From: Lewinellaceae bacterium
GTDB taxonomy: Bacteria; Bacteroidota; Bacteroidia; Chitinophagales; Saprospiraceae
Length of the DNA: 64,000 nucleotides
NCBI GenBank assembly: GCA_020636255.1
Contig: JACJYE010000001.1
Location: 487,501 to 551,500, forward strand
Reading direction: 5' to 3'
Every line of letters begins with the position of its first letter. The first letter of the stretch is position 1. Shown piece after piece: positions 11,440 to 20,367 of this stretch. The position numbers and the translations under genes were made by a program. Below the pieces are notes generated by a model. That model searched no databases. It saw only the letters and a list, made by a program, of their open reading frames with translations, and was not told the DNA's origin.

Positions 11440-12492
11440 ATGATTGCCGTAAGCCAAAAGAAAGATATACGCCAGCTAAGCCTGCCTGAGCTGGAAGAAG
11501 TGTTCCGGGAGATGGGCGAACCCCGCTTTCGTGCCAGGCAGGTATTTGAATGGCTTTGGAAGAAGAGCGCCTTCTCCTTCGAGGCGATGACCAACCTGTC
11601 GAAACCGCTCCGCCAACAGTTGGGCGAAGCATTCACCATCAATGCTATCAGTGAGGATAAAGTGCAGCATAGCCTGGACGGCACCATCAAAAGCCGCTTT
11701 CGCCTGCACGATGGCCATCTCATCGAATCGGTGCTGATACCCGTGCCGGAGGAAAACCGCTTTACGGCCTGCGTATCGTCGCAGGTGGGCTGTAGCCTGA
11801 GTTGTACTTTCTGTGCGACTGGGCGTATGAACCGCGTCCGCAACCTCGATGCCGCAGAGATCTACGACCAGGTCGTGCTGGTCAACAAACAATCGGAGGA
11901 GACTTTTGGGCACCCCCTCACTAATATCGTCTACATGGGCATGGGCGAACCGCTGCTGGCCTATAAGAATGTATTGCAAAGCATTGAACACCTGACCTCA
12001 CCCCAAGGCCTGAACATGTCGCCCAAGCGCATTACGGTGAGCACGGCCGGTATTGCAAAGATGATCCGAAAACTGGCAGACGACCAGTCCAAGGCCAACC
12101 TGGCGCTCTCTCTGCATGCTGCCGATGACGCGAAACGCAACCAGATCATGCCTATCAACGAACAGAACAACCTCAAAGTGTTGATGGACGCCCTGGATTA
12201 CTTCTACCGACAAACCAGGAACCGGCTCAGTTTCGAATACATCGCTTTTCAGGATTTTAACGACAGCCTCGAAGACGCTGCCAATCTGGCCCGGCTGTGC
12301 AGGCAGTTTCCCGTACGCGTCAACATCATCGAATACAACCCCATCGACGGGGCGCCTTTCCGCAGCTCCACCGAGCATCGCATCGACGACTTCGCGCGCT
12401 ATCTGCGCAACCAGGGCATCATGGTGACGGTGCGCCGCAGCAGGGGCAAGGACATCGACGCAGCCTGCGGGCAGCTGGCAAACAAAGGCTAA
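11440..12492 (+). CDS. rlmN: Dual-specificity 23S rRNA/tRNA adenine-C2 methyltransferase
   Basis: 350 aa radical SAM enzyme that methylates C2 of A2503 in 23S rRNA and A37 of some tRNAs. The iron-sulfur motif CxxxCxxC is at Cys118, Cys122 and Cys125 (CSLSCTFC), and the mechanistic C-terminal Cys343 sits in 'DIDAACGQL'. 'YMGMGEPLLAYKNV' and 'ALSLHAADD' are further family signatures. Length is standard. It follows the aminopeptidase gene by 9 nt and is convergent with the DUF1295 gene. Confidence 0.97.
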   Translation: MIAVSQKKDIRQLSLPELEEVFREMGEPRFRARQVFEWLWKKSAFSFEAMTNLSKPLRQQLGEAFTINAISEDKVQHSLDGTIKSRFRLHDGHLIESVLIPVPEENRFTACVSSQVGCSLSCTFCATGRMNRVRNLDAAEIYDQVVLVNKQSEETFGHPLTNIVYMGMGEPLLAYKNVLQSIEHLTSPQGLNMSPKRITVSTAGIAKMIRKLADDQSKANLALSLHAADDAKRNQIMPINEQNNLKVLMDALDYFYRQTRNRLSFEYIAFQDFNDSLEDAANLARLCRQFPVRVNIIEYNPIDGAPFRSSTEHRIDDFARYLRNQGIMVTVRRSRGKDIDAACGQLANKG

Positions 12493-12514
12493 AAATGAAG
12501 CCCTGCCTACGGCG

Positions 12515-13297
12515 CTATGTCTTTTTGGCGCCTGGCTTCCATTTTCCCATTTTCGGCGCCAGTGCCGGCGTTCTCTTCTGATAAGCCTCGTAAACAAGGT
12601 TACCCTCATACCTTCGCTCCAGCATCGGCACACCCGATACACGCACCAGTAGCCAGGTGATGGACAGCGGGCTGAACAGGCTGATATACCACAGGCCGTA
12701 GGGCAACATCAGCAGCCACAGGCCCCACCACAGGACGATCTCGCCGAAGTAGTTGGGATGGCGCGATAACCGCCACAGCCCATACATCATGAGCCTGCCC
12801 TCGTTCTCCGGCCGCAGTTTGAACCGGGCCAGTTGCCAGTCTGCTATGGTTTCCCAAAGGAAGCCAGCCAGCCATAAGGCAACACCGGCCCACTGATACC
12901 ATTCCAACCCTACTCCCGCCGGGCGTTGCATCATAGGCAATGCGATAATCCACATAAAAAAGCCCTGCAGCAAAAACACCTGCAGGTAGGCCCTGGGAAT
13001 CACCCATTTTCCCCACTCTTCCCGCCATTTGGCATAACGCCAGTCTTCTCCCCCTTTCCGCGCATTGCGACGCCCGATATAGATAGCCAGGCGCAGGCCC
13101 CAGATGCTTACCAGCGTCGCAGGCAGCCAGCTATAGAGGTGGGGGTAGTAAATGTGCATCCACCAGGCAACAAGCGCAAAACCAGGCCCCCAACCAATAT
13201 CCACAATGCTGTTATCCCGTTTCCACAGCGCCAGGAGGAAGATCAGGTTCATGTATATAAAAATGAGCACAGCACTGTCGAGATACGTATTTATCAT
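12515..13297 (-). CDS. DUF1295 membrane protein (steroid 5-alpha-reductase C-terminal-like)
   Basis: 260 aa integral membrane protein with about six hydrophobic segments. The hallmark is the C-terminal 'GLWRLSRHPNYFGEIVLWWGLWLL' block, shared with DUF1295, isoprenylcysteine methyltransferases and steroid 5-alpha reductases, where it forms part of the cofactor site. The N-terminal 'WKRDNSIVDIGWGPGFALVAWW' is also typical of DUF1295. The substrate is unknown; a reductase or methyltransferase acting on a lipid-like molecule is a family-level inference. The gene stands alone between rlmN and GH127. Confidence 0.88.
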   Translation of the reverse strand: MINTYLDSAVLIFIYMNLIFLLALWKRDNSIVDIGWGPGFALVAWWMHIYYPHLYSWLPATLVSIWGLRLAIYIGRRNARKGGEDWRYAKWREEWGKWVIPRAYLQVFLLQGFFMWIIALPMMQRPAGVGLEWYQWAGVALWLAGFLWETIADWQLARFKLRPENEGRLMMYGLWRLSRHPNYFGEIVLWWGLWLLMLPYGLWYISLFSPLSITWLLVRVSGVPMLERRYEGNLVYEAYQKRTPALAPKMGKWKPGAKKT

Positions 13298-13361
13298 GTT
13301 TTCTTTCAGAGCTTATTGATATGCCTAATCATAATACCTTTTGTACGCCGCCCAGCATTCA

Positions 13362-15812
13362 TCACCTCACCTGCCACCCCATCAGGCCCGACGTTTTCCC
13401 GGGCCTAAGCTGCACTACAACGCGGATAGCCGTCGTTTCCACCGATTCGAACCGGGTGCGGTTAAAATCGTGCCGGAGTAACTCGTCCTGGTGAAGGGTT
13501 TTTACGTCCTGCCATTGGCCGGCAGCAGTACGGTACTGCACCTTCCAGCTTTCCGGCATATCCACCTCATCCACCCATGCGTAAAACCAGAACACCTGCA
13601 CTTCGTCCACCCTCCGGGCTTCGGGAAATGCTTCCATCACCCATTCCCGCGTACCTTTGTGGGGCCACCAACAGAATGTGGGGATAGACAAATCAGGGGT
13701 GATCGCGGCGATCCGTTCAGGCGCTGCGCCCGGGTCATCATCGCCACCCTGAAAGTAATAAGATACCTGCACCGGCTTCAAGGCTTCCTGTGGCTTCCAC
13801 GCCTGCGCCGCTGAGCTGGATACTGTAACCGGGAAAGCCGAAATGCGCAACCTGGCGCAGCCCATGGGGATGAGCGACAAGCTCTCCTCCGGATCTTCCG
13901 AACGGATAGGGCTGGTTTGGAGGGTATCCGTCAGGCCATAGCGGTCCAGCCCCCAGTTGGGGATGCGCTGGCCGAAGGTTTGTAGTGCGACAGGGCTGCC
14001 TTCCGTTGTCCATGGCTGCCCATCGTCGGGCCAGGTGCGCTCCACGAGCTTAAAGCTGGTGGCTTCAGGCCTGCTCAGCCCGTAGTTCCAGGGAGTGGCA
14101 GGCAGGATGTTGTAGGCCGGCCACTCATCTGTACCTCCGAAGCGCTCGTATTGCTCTCTGATCTCCAGAGAATACGTGAGCGGCCCGCGGTTCACGGAAA
14201 CGGCATTTTTATTTTTCGCCCACTGCTTTAGCTCAACGGCCATCGGCAGGGTATAGGTAAGTTCGTCGCCGGCCTGCCAGGCGCGCTCCAGGCGCAGGTA
14301 GGGCCCGTCGCCGGTTTTTATGCCGAGCGGCCTGCCGTTGAGTTCTAGGCGCGGTTCGGCGCACCACGATGGTATGCGGAGGTATATGGGGAAAGCACCT
14401 TCCCGTTCCGGCTCAAAGGTGAGCTTTACTGTTTCGGAAAAGGGATAGTGCGAATCCACATGGATGCGCGCCAGGAGGTTATCACCTACCTGGGCTGTCA
14501 CCGTCGATGCACCGGGCATGAGTAGCGCCAGGCCGTTGTCGGCAGTGGCCATCCAGAAATGCTGGGTGTACAGGGGCCAGCCATGGGCGTGGTTGTGCTG
14601 GCAGCAGCGGTGGCCGAAGGGGTCCATGCTCATCATAGGGCCGGGATTGAAAATGCCGGGGCATTTGTTCTCGCGGTCCGATTGTGCCATATTCGGAGCG
14701 GTCATATAACGCAGGGCATCGAGGGCAGGCATCATGCTGGCGGGCAGCGAATTGAAGGCTGCATCTTCGCAGCGATCGGCCCAGTAGGTGTCGCCGGTGA
14801 TTTCCAGCATGTCTTCGCAGGAGCGCATGAGCTCTACGATACCACAGGTTTCTATGGCCTGCCGGGGGCCGGTCAGGGACGGGGTGCTGTCCTCGTCGCC
14901 GCACCACATACCGCCTGGTACCTGTCCATAGAGGTTTTGCATTTCCTCCAGATCGCGGTATGTGGCCTGCAGGTGCCGCTCATCGCCGCTCTGCTGATAA
15001 TACGTAGCGGGCTCGCGGAAAGCCTGGGCAAAATTCACATTATGCCAGTCGGGAATGCCGCTGACGTAATCGGCGGTATTTCGGTGTATCTTTTCGGACA
15101 GGCTGAGCAGGCTGGTATCTCCTGTCTGGTTGTACAGCCAGTAGACGCTGGCGAGGTTCTCCCCACCGCGGTGGTGTTGCCAGTAGGATTTGAGAAAAAG
15201 GCTGTCCGGTATAGTGCGCTGCCACTGGAAGTAGCGGGAAAGAAGCTTGATGACGCGTTCATCGCCGGTGGCCTCGTAGTGTGTTCTCAGCACATCCATC
15301 ATGATCATATTGGGCCAAAGATCGGGGATGCGCCCCACATCGGCCCCGCCGTAATTGGCTACTGTCCCGAAGTAGCCGTTCGCTCGTTGCGTAGCCATGG
15401 CCGCTTCTATCCAATAGCGGGCCTCCTGTATCATTACACTATCCTTTAAGGTGTAGGCCAGGTGGGTGAACCCCCTCAGCCAGTAAGGCAGCTCTTCCCA
15501 GGGGGAGTGCCCTTCGCCTCCAGGGTTCAGCCAGGCATGGCCGTCTTTGTCGAGGAAGCGGCTCAGCTCGCTCAGCCGGCCGGCCATGCCGCTGGCCGAT
15601 AGTTCCAGTTGTTTCCTGGCCCACCCCTCGGGTTGAATGGAACCGACGGGCAACTTGTACAATGGATTGGGCGTTAATGGCGGCCTGTTGCCCGTGTAGA
15701 AATCGTTGGCCCGCCCCGTGGGCAATTGAGCAACACGCTGCACGTCGATCGGCTGGCCACAGGAAAACAGCAGGGACAGGGCGGCGAGGGTAAAGCAGAA
15801 GCGGTTTATCAT
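13362..15812 (-). CDS. GH127-type beta-L-arabinofuranosidase family lipoprotein
   Basis: 816 aa. A lipoprotein signal ends at Cys18 (LLFSC). The catalytic (alpha/alpha)6 domain follows ('PWEELPYWLRGFTHLAY', 'DLWPNMIMMDVLRTHYEATGD'). The proposed zinc-bound nucleophile site of GH127 is intact: Glu321-Thr-Cys323 and Cys403-Cys404 (in HRCCQHNHAHGWP). A C-terminal beta-sandwich module is also present. Known members remove beta-L-arabinofuranose from plant glycans; related families act on other sugars, so the exact substrate is open. No SusC/SusD pair or other carbohydrate genes lie nearby, which is unusual for a polysaccharide-utilisation enzyme in this phylum. Confidence 0.88.
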   Translation of the reverse strand: MINRFCFTLAALSLLFSCGQPIDVQRVAQLPTGRANDFYTGNRPPLTPNPLYKLPVGSIQPEGWARKQLELSASGMAGRLSELSRFLDKDGHAWLNPGGEGHSPWEELPYWLRGFTHLAYTLKDSVMIQEARYWIEAAMATQRANGYFGTVANYGGADVGRIPDLWPNMIMMDVLRTHYEATGDERVIKLLSRYFQWQRTIPDSLFLKSYWQHHRGGENLASVYWLYNQTGDTSLLSLSEKIHRNTADYVSGIPDWHNVNFAQAFREPATYYQQSGDERHLQATYRDLEEMQNLYGQVPGGMWCGDEDSTPSLTGPRQAIETCGIVELMRSCEDMLEITGDTYWADRCEDAAFNSLPASMMPALDALRYMTAPNMAQSDRENKCPGIFNPGPMMSMDPFGHRCCQHNHAHGWPLYTQHFWMATADNGLALLMPGASTVTAQVGDNLLARIHVDSHYPFSETVKLTFEPEREGAFPIYLRIPSWCAEPRLELNGRPLGIKTGDGPYLRLERAWQAGDELTYTLPMAVELKQWAKNKNAVSVNRGPLTYSLEIREQYERFGGTDEWPAYNILPATPWNYGLSRPEATSFKLVERTWPDDGQPWTTEGSPVALQTFGQRIPNWGLDRYGLTDTLQTSPIRSEDPEESLSLIPMGCARLRISAFPVTVSSSAAQAWKPQEALKPVQVSYYFQGGDDDPGAAPERIAAITPDLSIPTFCWWPHKGTREWVMEAFPEARRVDEVQVFWFYAWVDEVDMPESWKVQYRTAAGQWQDVKTLHQDELLRHDFNRTRFESVETTAIRVVVQLRPGKTSGLMGWQVR

Positions 15813-15973
15813 AAGGCAGTGCTTTTTGAGGGGGAAATGTGGAGCTAAGAAAAGTACGGCATTTTTTCCATTCCCCCCCGGGAAAACGTGTTAAGCTTTG
15901 GCAGAATTCGCTTCCATGGCTTAAATTTACCCGTGTTCCACATTTGCAATCTCTGTTCCCAAACAAATATGCG

Positions 15974-16531
15974 ATGACGCGGGCTTTCGGAAAGTTCTGG
16001 ATATTCCTTACAGCATTTACGGTAATCTTCGGCTTTGTTCGGCAGGCGGATCCCCCTTCGCCGGTTTCCCGGCCTGAGAATGTTCAGCTTTATCTCAAGA
16101 AATACAAATACCTGTCGGTTGAACTCAGCCAGCAAACGGGTATTCCCCTGCCCATTATCCTGGCCGTTGCAGGGCTGGAGAGCAACTGGGGCAGCAGCGA
16201 GCTGGCACAGAATGCCAACAACCATTTCGGCCTGAAAATAAAAGAAGACTGGAGCGGCCAGGAATACTGTTTTACCACCCAGGAGTTCGCCAACGGTTAT
16301 GCCTACGAGGCCTATGAGTGTTTCCGCAAATACCCGCTCATACGGCAAAGCTACCAGGACTTCGGGCGTTTCCTGCTAAGCCGGGAGCATTACCAGGGCC
16401 TGTTCGGTTACCCCTCCTGGAACTACTACCGTTGGGCTGCAGGGCTGCAGGACAGTGGTTACGCTACCGACCCGGAGTATGCGCAAAAACTGATCAGGCT
16501 CATCGAAGTATACCAGCTGGATGAACTGTAG
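15974..16531 (+). CDS. Secreted glucosaminidase-domain protein (GH73-like)
   Basis: 185 aa from the ATG at 15974; upstream in-frame codons exist back to 15839 but the ATG begins a clean signal peptide (FGKFWIFLTAFTVIFGFVRQA). The remainder is a single mannosyl-glycoprotein endo-beta-N-acetylglucosaminidase domain: 'LPIILAVAGLESNWGSSELAQNANNHFGLK' carries the catalytic Glu, and 'YEAYECFRKYPLIRQSYQDFGRFL' and 'YRWAAGLQDSGYATDPEYAQKL' complete the fold. It probably trims peptidoglycan glycan strands in the periplasm. A longer relative with LysM repeats lies at 22656-24086. Confidence 0.9.
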   Translation: MTRAFGKFWIFLTAFTVIFGFVRQADPPSPVSRPENVQLYLKKYKYLSVELSQQTGIPLPIILAVAGLESNWGSSELAQNANNHFGLKIKEDWSGQEYCFTTQEFANGYAYEAYECFRKYPLIRQSYQDFGRFLLSREHYQGLFGYPSWNYYRWAAGLQDSGYATDPEYAQKLIRLIEVYQLDEL

Positions 16532-16549
16532 TACCTTGATGCTATATGC

Positions 16550-16570
16550 TTAGTGAATATTTCACACTAA
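16550..16570. promoter_or_regulatory. Inverted repeat TTAGTG-N9-CACTAA
   Basis: A palindrome with 6-nt perfect arms (TTAGTG at 16550-16555, CACTAA at 16565-16570), between the glucosaminidase gene and the first CBS gene. The same arms occur at 38883-38906 just upstream of the third CBS gene, but with a longer spacer (N12). It could be an operator or merely a hairpin; no T-run follows, so it is not a standard terminator. Confidence 0.3.
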
Positions 16571-16715
16571 GTAAGCTTGCCCACCCGACAATAAATCTTA
16601 TTTTTACTTCGATCACAGCGGTGGGTGCCCTGCCTGGCTGAACCGCGCGCTTAGTCTCAGCCAGTAGGAAACCAACGCTTCCGGTTTCACTTGTTGGCAA
16701 CAAAACAGCCCTCTT

Positions 16716-17141
16716 ATGGATCTGCAAGCACCAGTTTCAACGATCATGTCCACCGACCTTAAATTGGCCAGGCCGGACGACCCCGTGTCCGTACTCGATG
16801 AGATATTCAGAAAATACCGCATTCACCATGTGCCGGTTACAGCAGAAGAAGGGGCTGTACTGGGCATTGTCAGTAAATCTGATTTCCTCTATCTGCTTCG
16901 CGGGTTTACCGTACACCAATCCGACCGATTCCGGGAAGCGGCCAAGCTGCGTGCCTTTAAGGTCAAGGAGATCATGGTAGAGCAGGTGGAGACGATCGAT
17001 TCCGAAGCACCTATTAAAAAAGCTGTGGCGATACTGGCCCAAAACCGGTTCCGCTGCCTGCCTGTGATCGACAAAGAGGATAAGATCGTCGGCATCATCA
17101 CGACACACGACATCATAGACCTGGTAAATGCGATAGAATAA
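16716..17141 (+). CDS. CBS-domain-pair protein (copy 1)
   Basis: 141 aa made almost entirely of two CBS motifs forming one Bateman module (about residues 8-62 and 78-138). Such modules bind adenosine nucleotides or similar ligands and report energy or redox state. Signatures are 'APVSTIMSTDLKLARPDDPVSVLDEIF' and 'FRCLPVIDKEDKIVGIITTHDI'. It is a close relative of the next gene and of the one at 38923. No fused effector domain is present, so it presumably acts by binding a partner. Confidence 0.88.
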   Translation: MDLQAPVSTIMSTDLKLARPDDPVSVLDEIFRKYRIHHVPVTAEEGAVLGIVSKSDFLYLLRGFTVHQSDRFREAAKLRAFKVKEIMVEQVETIDSEAPIKKAVAILAQNRFRCLPVIDKEDKIVGIITTHDIIDLVNAIE

Positions 17142-17184
17142 CAGCGCCCGGCCTATATTTTTTACGCTTCAAAGCAGTTATACC

Positions 17185-17610
17185 ATGGACCTCAACGCAC
17201 CAGTTTCCAAGATCATGACCACCAATGTCAAGGCCGCAGGGCCTGACGACGCCACTACTGTACTAGACGAACTGTTTAGACAGCACCGCATCCATCATGT
17301 GCCTATTGTCGACGAAGACGGAAAACTGGTTGGCATTGTCAGTAAATCAGACTTTTTGTACCTGCTGCGCGCCTTCGGCGTCCATGAATCAGACCGCTTT
17401 AGGGAAGCGGCAAAGCTCAGGGCCTTCAAGGTCAGAGAGATCATGGTGGAACAGGTGGAGACGATCCGGGCGGAAGAGCCGATCAGAAAAGCCGTCGCCC
17501 TGTTTTCGGAAAACCGCTTCCGCTGCCTGCCCGTCGTCGACGAACAAGGCCTCCTTACCGGCATTATCACGACACATGACATCGTCAGGATGGTCAACGT
17601 TCAGGAATAA
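17185..17610 (+). CDS. CBS-domain-pair protein (copy 2)
   Basis: 141 aa, same architecture and length as the upstream gene and clearly a tandem duplicate: both begin MDLxAPVSxIM and share 'SDFLYLLR', 'ESDRFREAAKLRAFKV' and 'EIMVEQVETI' nearly unchanged. The DNA differs throughout, so the duplication is old rather than an assembly artefact. It ends about 70 nt before a terminator-like hairpin. Role as for copy 1; ligand and partner are unknown. Confidence 0.88.
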   Translation: MDLNAPVSKIMTTNVKAAGPDDATTVLDELFRQHRIHHVPIVDEDGKLVGIVSKSDFLYLLRAFGVHESDRFREAAKLRAFKVREIMVEQVETIRAEEPIRKAVALFSENRFRCLPVVDEQGLLTGIITTHDIVRMVNVQE

Positions 17611-17680
17611 TAGCGCGCCGATGGCACAGCGATATTTCTGAATCGCAGCCTTTGCAACATATCCGACAAAATCGTACCTT

Positions 17681-17720
17681 GATGGAGGTAGCCAATGATG
17701 GTTTACCTCCATCTTTATTT
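17681..17720 (+). terminator. Terminator-like hairpin after the CBS gene pair
   Basis: A perfect 10-bp stem (GATGGAGGTA at 17681-17690, TACCTCCATC at 17704-17713) with a 13-nt loop and a short T-rich tail (TTTATTT). It probably ends the CBS transcript. The tail is weaker than in classical terminators. Confidence 0.6.
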
Positions 17721-17826
17721 AGAGCTTGTTTGGAGGCCTTGAGATGTGGCTTGTCTTACAGCTATTCTGGAGCTTCCAGTTTGCGCCACATCACAAGATC
17801 GCCGAATTTGTTTTTTGAAGGTTACA
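17719..17826. repeat. Dispersed palindromic repeat, copy A
   Basis: A hairpin-forming element between the CBS pair and the permease genes. The arms CTTGAGATGTGGC (17738-17750) and GCCACATCACAAG (17785-17797) pair with one mismatch. It is bordered on the left by AGAGCTTGTTTGGAGG and on the right by a CGCCGAATTTGTTTTTTGA-type end, both of which recur in the other copies listed at 24.0, 26.4, 33.6, 40.5 and 44.6 kb. No coding potential. It has the structure of a small non-autonomous mobile element or REP-like sequence (inference). Confidence 0.7.
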
Positions 17827-17847
17827 AAGCCCATAAAATCCCCGACG

Positions 17848-19098
17848 ATGTTTGACCGCGATAAATGGCAGGAGATCTTTGAGACCATCCGCAAAAATAA
17901 GTGGCGTACCCTGGCCACCGCTTTCGGTGTGTTCTGGGGAATTCTCATGCTGGTGCTGCTGATGGGCGCTGGCCAGGGCCTTCAGAATGGCGTGGTCAGC
18001 AATATGATCCTGGATTCCACAAACAGCATCTGGTTCTTTACCGACCGCACTTCGCTTCCCTACAAAGGGCTCCCTCCCGGCCGGGAGATCGACTTCCAGG
18101 AGTCAGACCTCGAATACATCGGGAACAATGTAGAAGGGGTAGAATATGTCGCCGCCGAGAACATGCTGATGGGCAATTTCAATATCATCCACGGGCAAAA
18201 GTCGGCGCCCTATCAGGTATTCGGCACCGGCAAGGATTATTTCAGCATCAAGATCTACCAGGATTATCTGGCCGGCCGGCGGCTCAATTTCAGCGACAAC
18301 ATTGAGGCCCGCAAAGTCTGTGTCATTGGCGACCGCGTGGCCAATGTGCTGTTCGCCCCGGGCGAAAGCCCTGTTGGCAAGGAAATACAGATCAAAGGCA
18401 GCGTTTTTAAGGTCGTAGGCCTTTTCCACGACGAGGGTTGGGGTGGGCGGTTCTCCGAGCGTATCTACATCCCATTCAGCACTTTCCAGCGCACGTACAA
18501 CCCTTCCCGCAACGTGCGCCTTTTCGCAGTGACCACCAAACCGGGGTATTCCGGCAAAGCTATTGAACAGCGCATCATGGCCGTCCTCAAGCAGCGCCAC
18601 CTGGTCAACCCCGACGACAACCAGGCCTTCTGGGCCCACAACCAGGAAGAGAACTACCGGTCGGTAATGGGCCTCTTTTTTGGCATCAAGGCTTTTGTCT
18701 GGCTCGTCGGTATCGGTACGCTGATCGCCGGTATTGTCGGCGTCAGCAACATTATGATCATCGTGGTGCGCGACAGGACGCGGGAGATCGGCATTCGCAA
18801 GGCTCTGGGCGCGACGCCCTGGTCGATCGTCAGCATGATCATTACGGAAGCCATCCTCATTACCGGCCTGGCGGGGTACATAGGCCTGCTGGCAGGAGTG
18901 GGGCTGCTCTATGGCCTCAACAATATCATGGCCATTGCAGGAGCCCAGTCGGAGTATTTTTCCAACCCCAGCGTCAACCTGAAAGTAGCGTTCGCCGCAA
19001 TGGCCCTGCTCGTTATTGCCGGCACGCTGGCCGGCCTGGTGCCGGCGCGCAGGGCAGCCAGGATCACCCCGGTAGAAGCTTTGCGGTATACCGGATAA
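17848..19098 (+). CDS. FtsX/MacB-type ABC transporter permease (1)
   Basis: 416 aa from the ATG at 17848; an in-frame start at 17746 would translate the upstream repeat and is rejected. One N-terminal TM segment (about 20-45, WRTLATAFGVFWGILMLVLLMGAG), a large periplasmic MacB core domain (about 50-280), then three C-terminal TM helices typical of FtsX permeases ('IVGVSNIMIIVVRDRTREIGIRKALGATPWSIVSMII'). It is followed 12 nt later by a paralogous permease. No ATPase gene is adjacent, so the partner ATPase must be encoded elsewhere. The likely role is efflux or lipoprotein/peptide handling driven from the cytoplasm. Confidence 0.9.
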   Translation: MFDRDKWQEIFETIRKNKWRTLATAFGVFWGILMLVLLMGAGQGLQNGVVSNMILDSTNSIWFFTDRTSLPYKGLPPGREIDFQESDLEYIGNNVEGVEYVAAENMLMGNFNIIHGQKSAPYQVFGTGKDYFSIKIYQDYLAGRRLNFSDNIEARKVCVIGDRVANVLFAPGESPVGKEIQIKGSVFKVVGLFHDEGWGGRFSERIYIPFSTFQRTYNPSRNVRLFAVTTKPGYSGKAIEQRIMAVLKQRHLVNPDDNQAFWAHNQEENYRSVMGLFFGIKAFVWLVGIGTLIAGIVGVSNIMIIVVRDRTREIGIRKALGATPWSIVSMIITEAILITGLAGYIGLLAGVGLLYGLNNIMAIAGAQSEYFSNPSVNLKVAFAAMALLVIAGTLAGLVPARRAARITPVEALRYTG

Positions 19099-19110
19099 AA
19101 AACAACCATT

Positions 19111-20361
19111 ATGTTCGACTTCGATCGTTGGCAGGAGATCTTCCACAGCATCCGGCAGCACCGCCTGCGGGCCATCCTGACGGCCTTTGGCGTGTTCTGG
19201 GGTATCTTTATGCTGGCCATCCTCATGGGCGCCGGCAGCGGCCTGGAAAACGCCGTTTTCGCCAATTTTGACATCGCCAAAAACGCCGTTTTCGTATGGA
19301 CGCAGCGCACCAGCGTCCCCTATCAGGGCCTGCAGCCCGGCCGGTTCATACAACTCAAGAACAGCGACATTGACGCCATCCGCGAACAGGTGCCGGAATT
19401 GGGCGCTATCTCTCCTATTCTTCAGGTGCCCGGAAGTTTTACCATAGAATACGGGACGGAGAGTGCCAGTTTTCCCGTCAATGGCGACTATCCGACATTT
19501 CTCGCCGTCAAACCGCTGGTCATTGAGCGCGGCCGCTTTATCAACAATACAGATATTCGCGACAAGCGCAAGATAGCTGTTATCGGCCTGCGTGTGCAGG
19601 AGGTGCTCTTTAAAGACGGTTCCGACCCCATAGGCCAATATATCGAGATCAAGGGAGTGCCTTTTCGGGTAGTAGGCACCTTCCGAAGCAGAGCCCGGGG
19701 AGAGGAAGGCACGCAAGACCTCCAGATGATCCACATCCCTGCTACGGCGGCGCAACAGGCCTTTAACCGGGCCGGGGAGATCGATTTTTTTGCCTGCATA
19801 CCCAAACCCGGCGTGCCTGCGGCAGTCGTTCAGGCGAAGGTATCCGCGCTGCTCAAACAACGGCATACCATCGCCCCAGAGGACGAGCGCGCCCTGGGCA
19901 CAGCCAATGTCGAACAGGAGTACAAAGAAGTACAGAACCTCTTTCTCGGCATCCGCGGCTTTAGCTGGCTGGTGGCCATCGGAACCATCATCGCCGGCAT
20001 GGTCGGCGTCGGCAATATCATGATGATCATCGTCAAAGAGCGCACTAAAGAGATCGGCATCCGAAAATCGCTGGGCGCAACGCCCGGGTCTATTATCGGT
20101 ATGATCATGCAGGAAGCGCTCGTCATTACCGGGCTGGCGGGTTATACCGGGCTGGCGGTGGGCTGTGCCGTAGTGGCCGGCATCAACTATGCCGTCACCA
20201 ATTTTGGGCTTGAATCCGAGTTTTTCTATAACCCACAGATCAATTTCCGGACTGCCCTGGCAGCTATCGTCGTGCTGTCGCTTTCAGGGGTTCTGGCGGG
20301 CCTGATACCGGGCATGCGGGCAGCGTCTGTCAACCCGGTGGTAGCATTACGTGAAGAATGA
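19111..20361 (+). CDS. FtsX/MacB-type ABC transporter permease (2)
   Basis: 416 aa, the same length and layout as the upstream gene: N-terminal TM helix (LRAILTAFGVFWGIFMLAILMGAG), periplasmic MacB core, then three C-terminal TM helices with the 'VGNIMMIIVKERTKEIGIRKSLGATPGSIIGMIMQEA' loop. The two are tandem paralogues and probably form a heterodimer that shares one ATPase. Convergent with the lipoprotein gene at 20368; only 6 nt separate the stops. Confidence 0.9.
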   Translation: MFDFDRWQEIFHSIRQHRLRAILTAFGVFWGIFMLAILMGAGSGLENAVFANFDIAKNAVFVWTQRTSVPYQGLQPGRFIQLKNSDIDAIREQVPELGAISPILQVPGSFTIEYGTESASFPVNGDYPTFLAVKPLVIERGRFINNTDIRDKRKIAVIGLRVQEVLFKDGSDPIGQYIEIKGVPFRVVGTFRSRARGEEGTQDLQMIHIPATAAQQAFNRAGEIDFFACIPKPGVPAAVVQAKVSALLKQRHTIAPEDERALGTANVEQEYKEVQNLFLGIRGFSWLVAIGTIIAGMVGVGNIMMIIVKERTKEIGIRKSLGATPGSIIGMIMQEALVITGLAGYTGLAVGCAVVAGINYAVTNFGLESEFFYNPQINFRTALAAIVVLSLSGVLAGLIPGMRAASVNPVVALREE

Positions 20362-20367
20362 CGAAGA

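Noticed and set aside
14559..15449. Long plus-strand frame opposite the GH127 gene
   Set aside because: It is antisense to a gene with intact catalytic residues and shows no recognisable domain or start signal.
15839..15973. N-terminal extension of the glucosaminidase
   Set aside because: The ATG at 15974 begins a clean signal peptide; the extension has no such feature and would bury it.
16716..17610. Tandem CBS genes as an assembly duplication
   Set aside because: The two copies differ at many codons across their whole length, so they are genuine paralogues.
17746..17847. N-terminal extension of the first MacB-type permease
   Set aside because: It would be translated from the palindromic repeat; the ATG at 17848 aligns with the start of its paralogue.
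18103..19866. A 587-codon minus-strand frame opposite the two permease genes
   Set aside because: Codon pattern and product are the mirror of the permease genes; no domain is visible.
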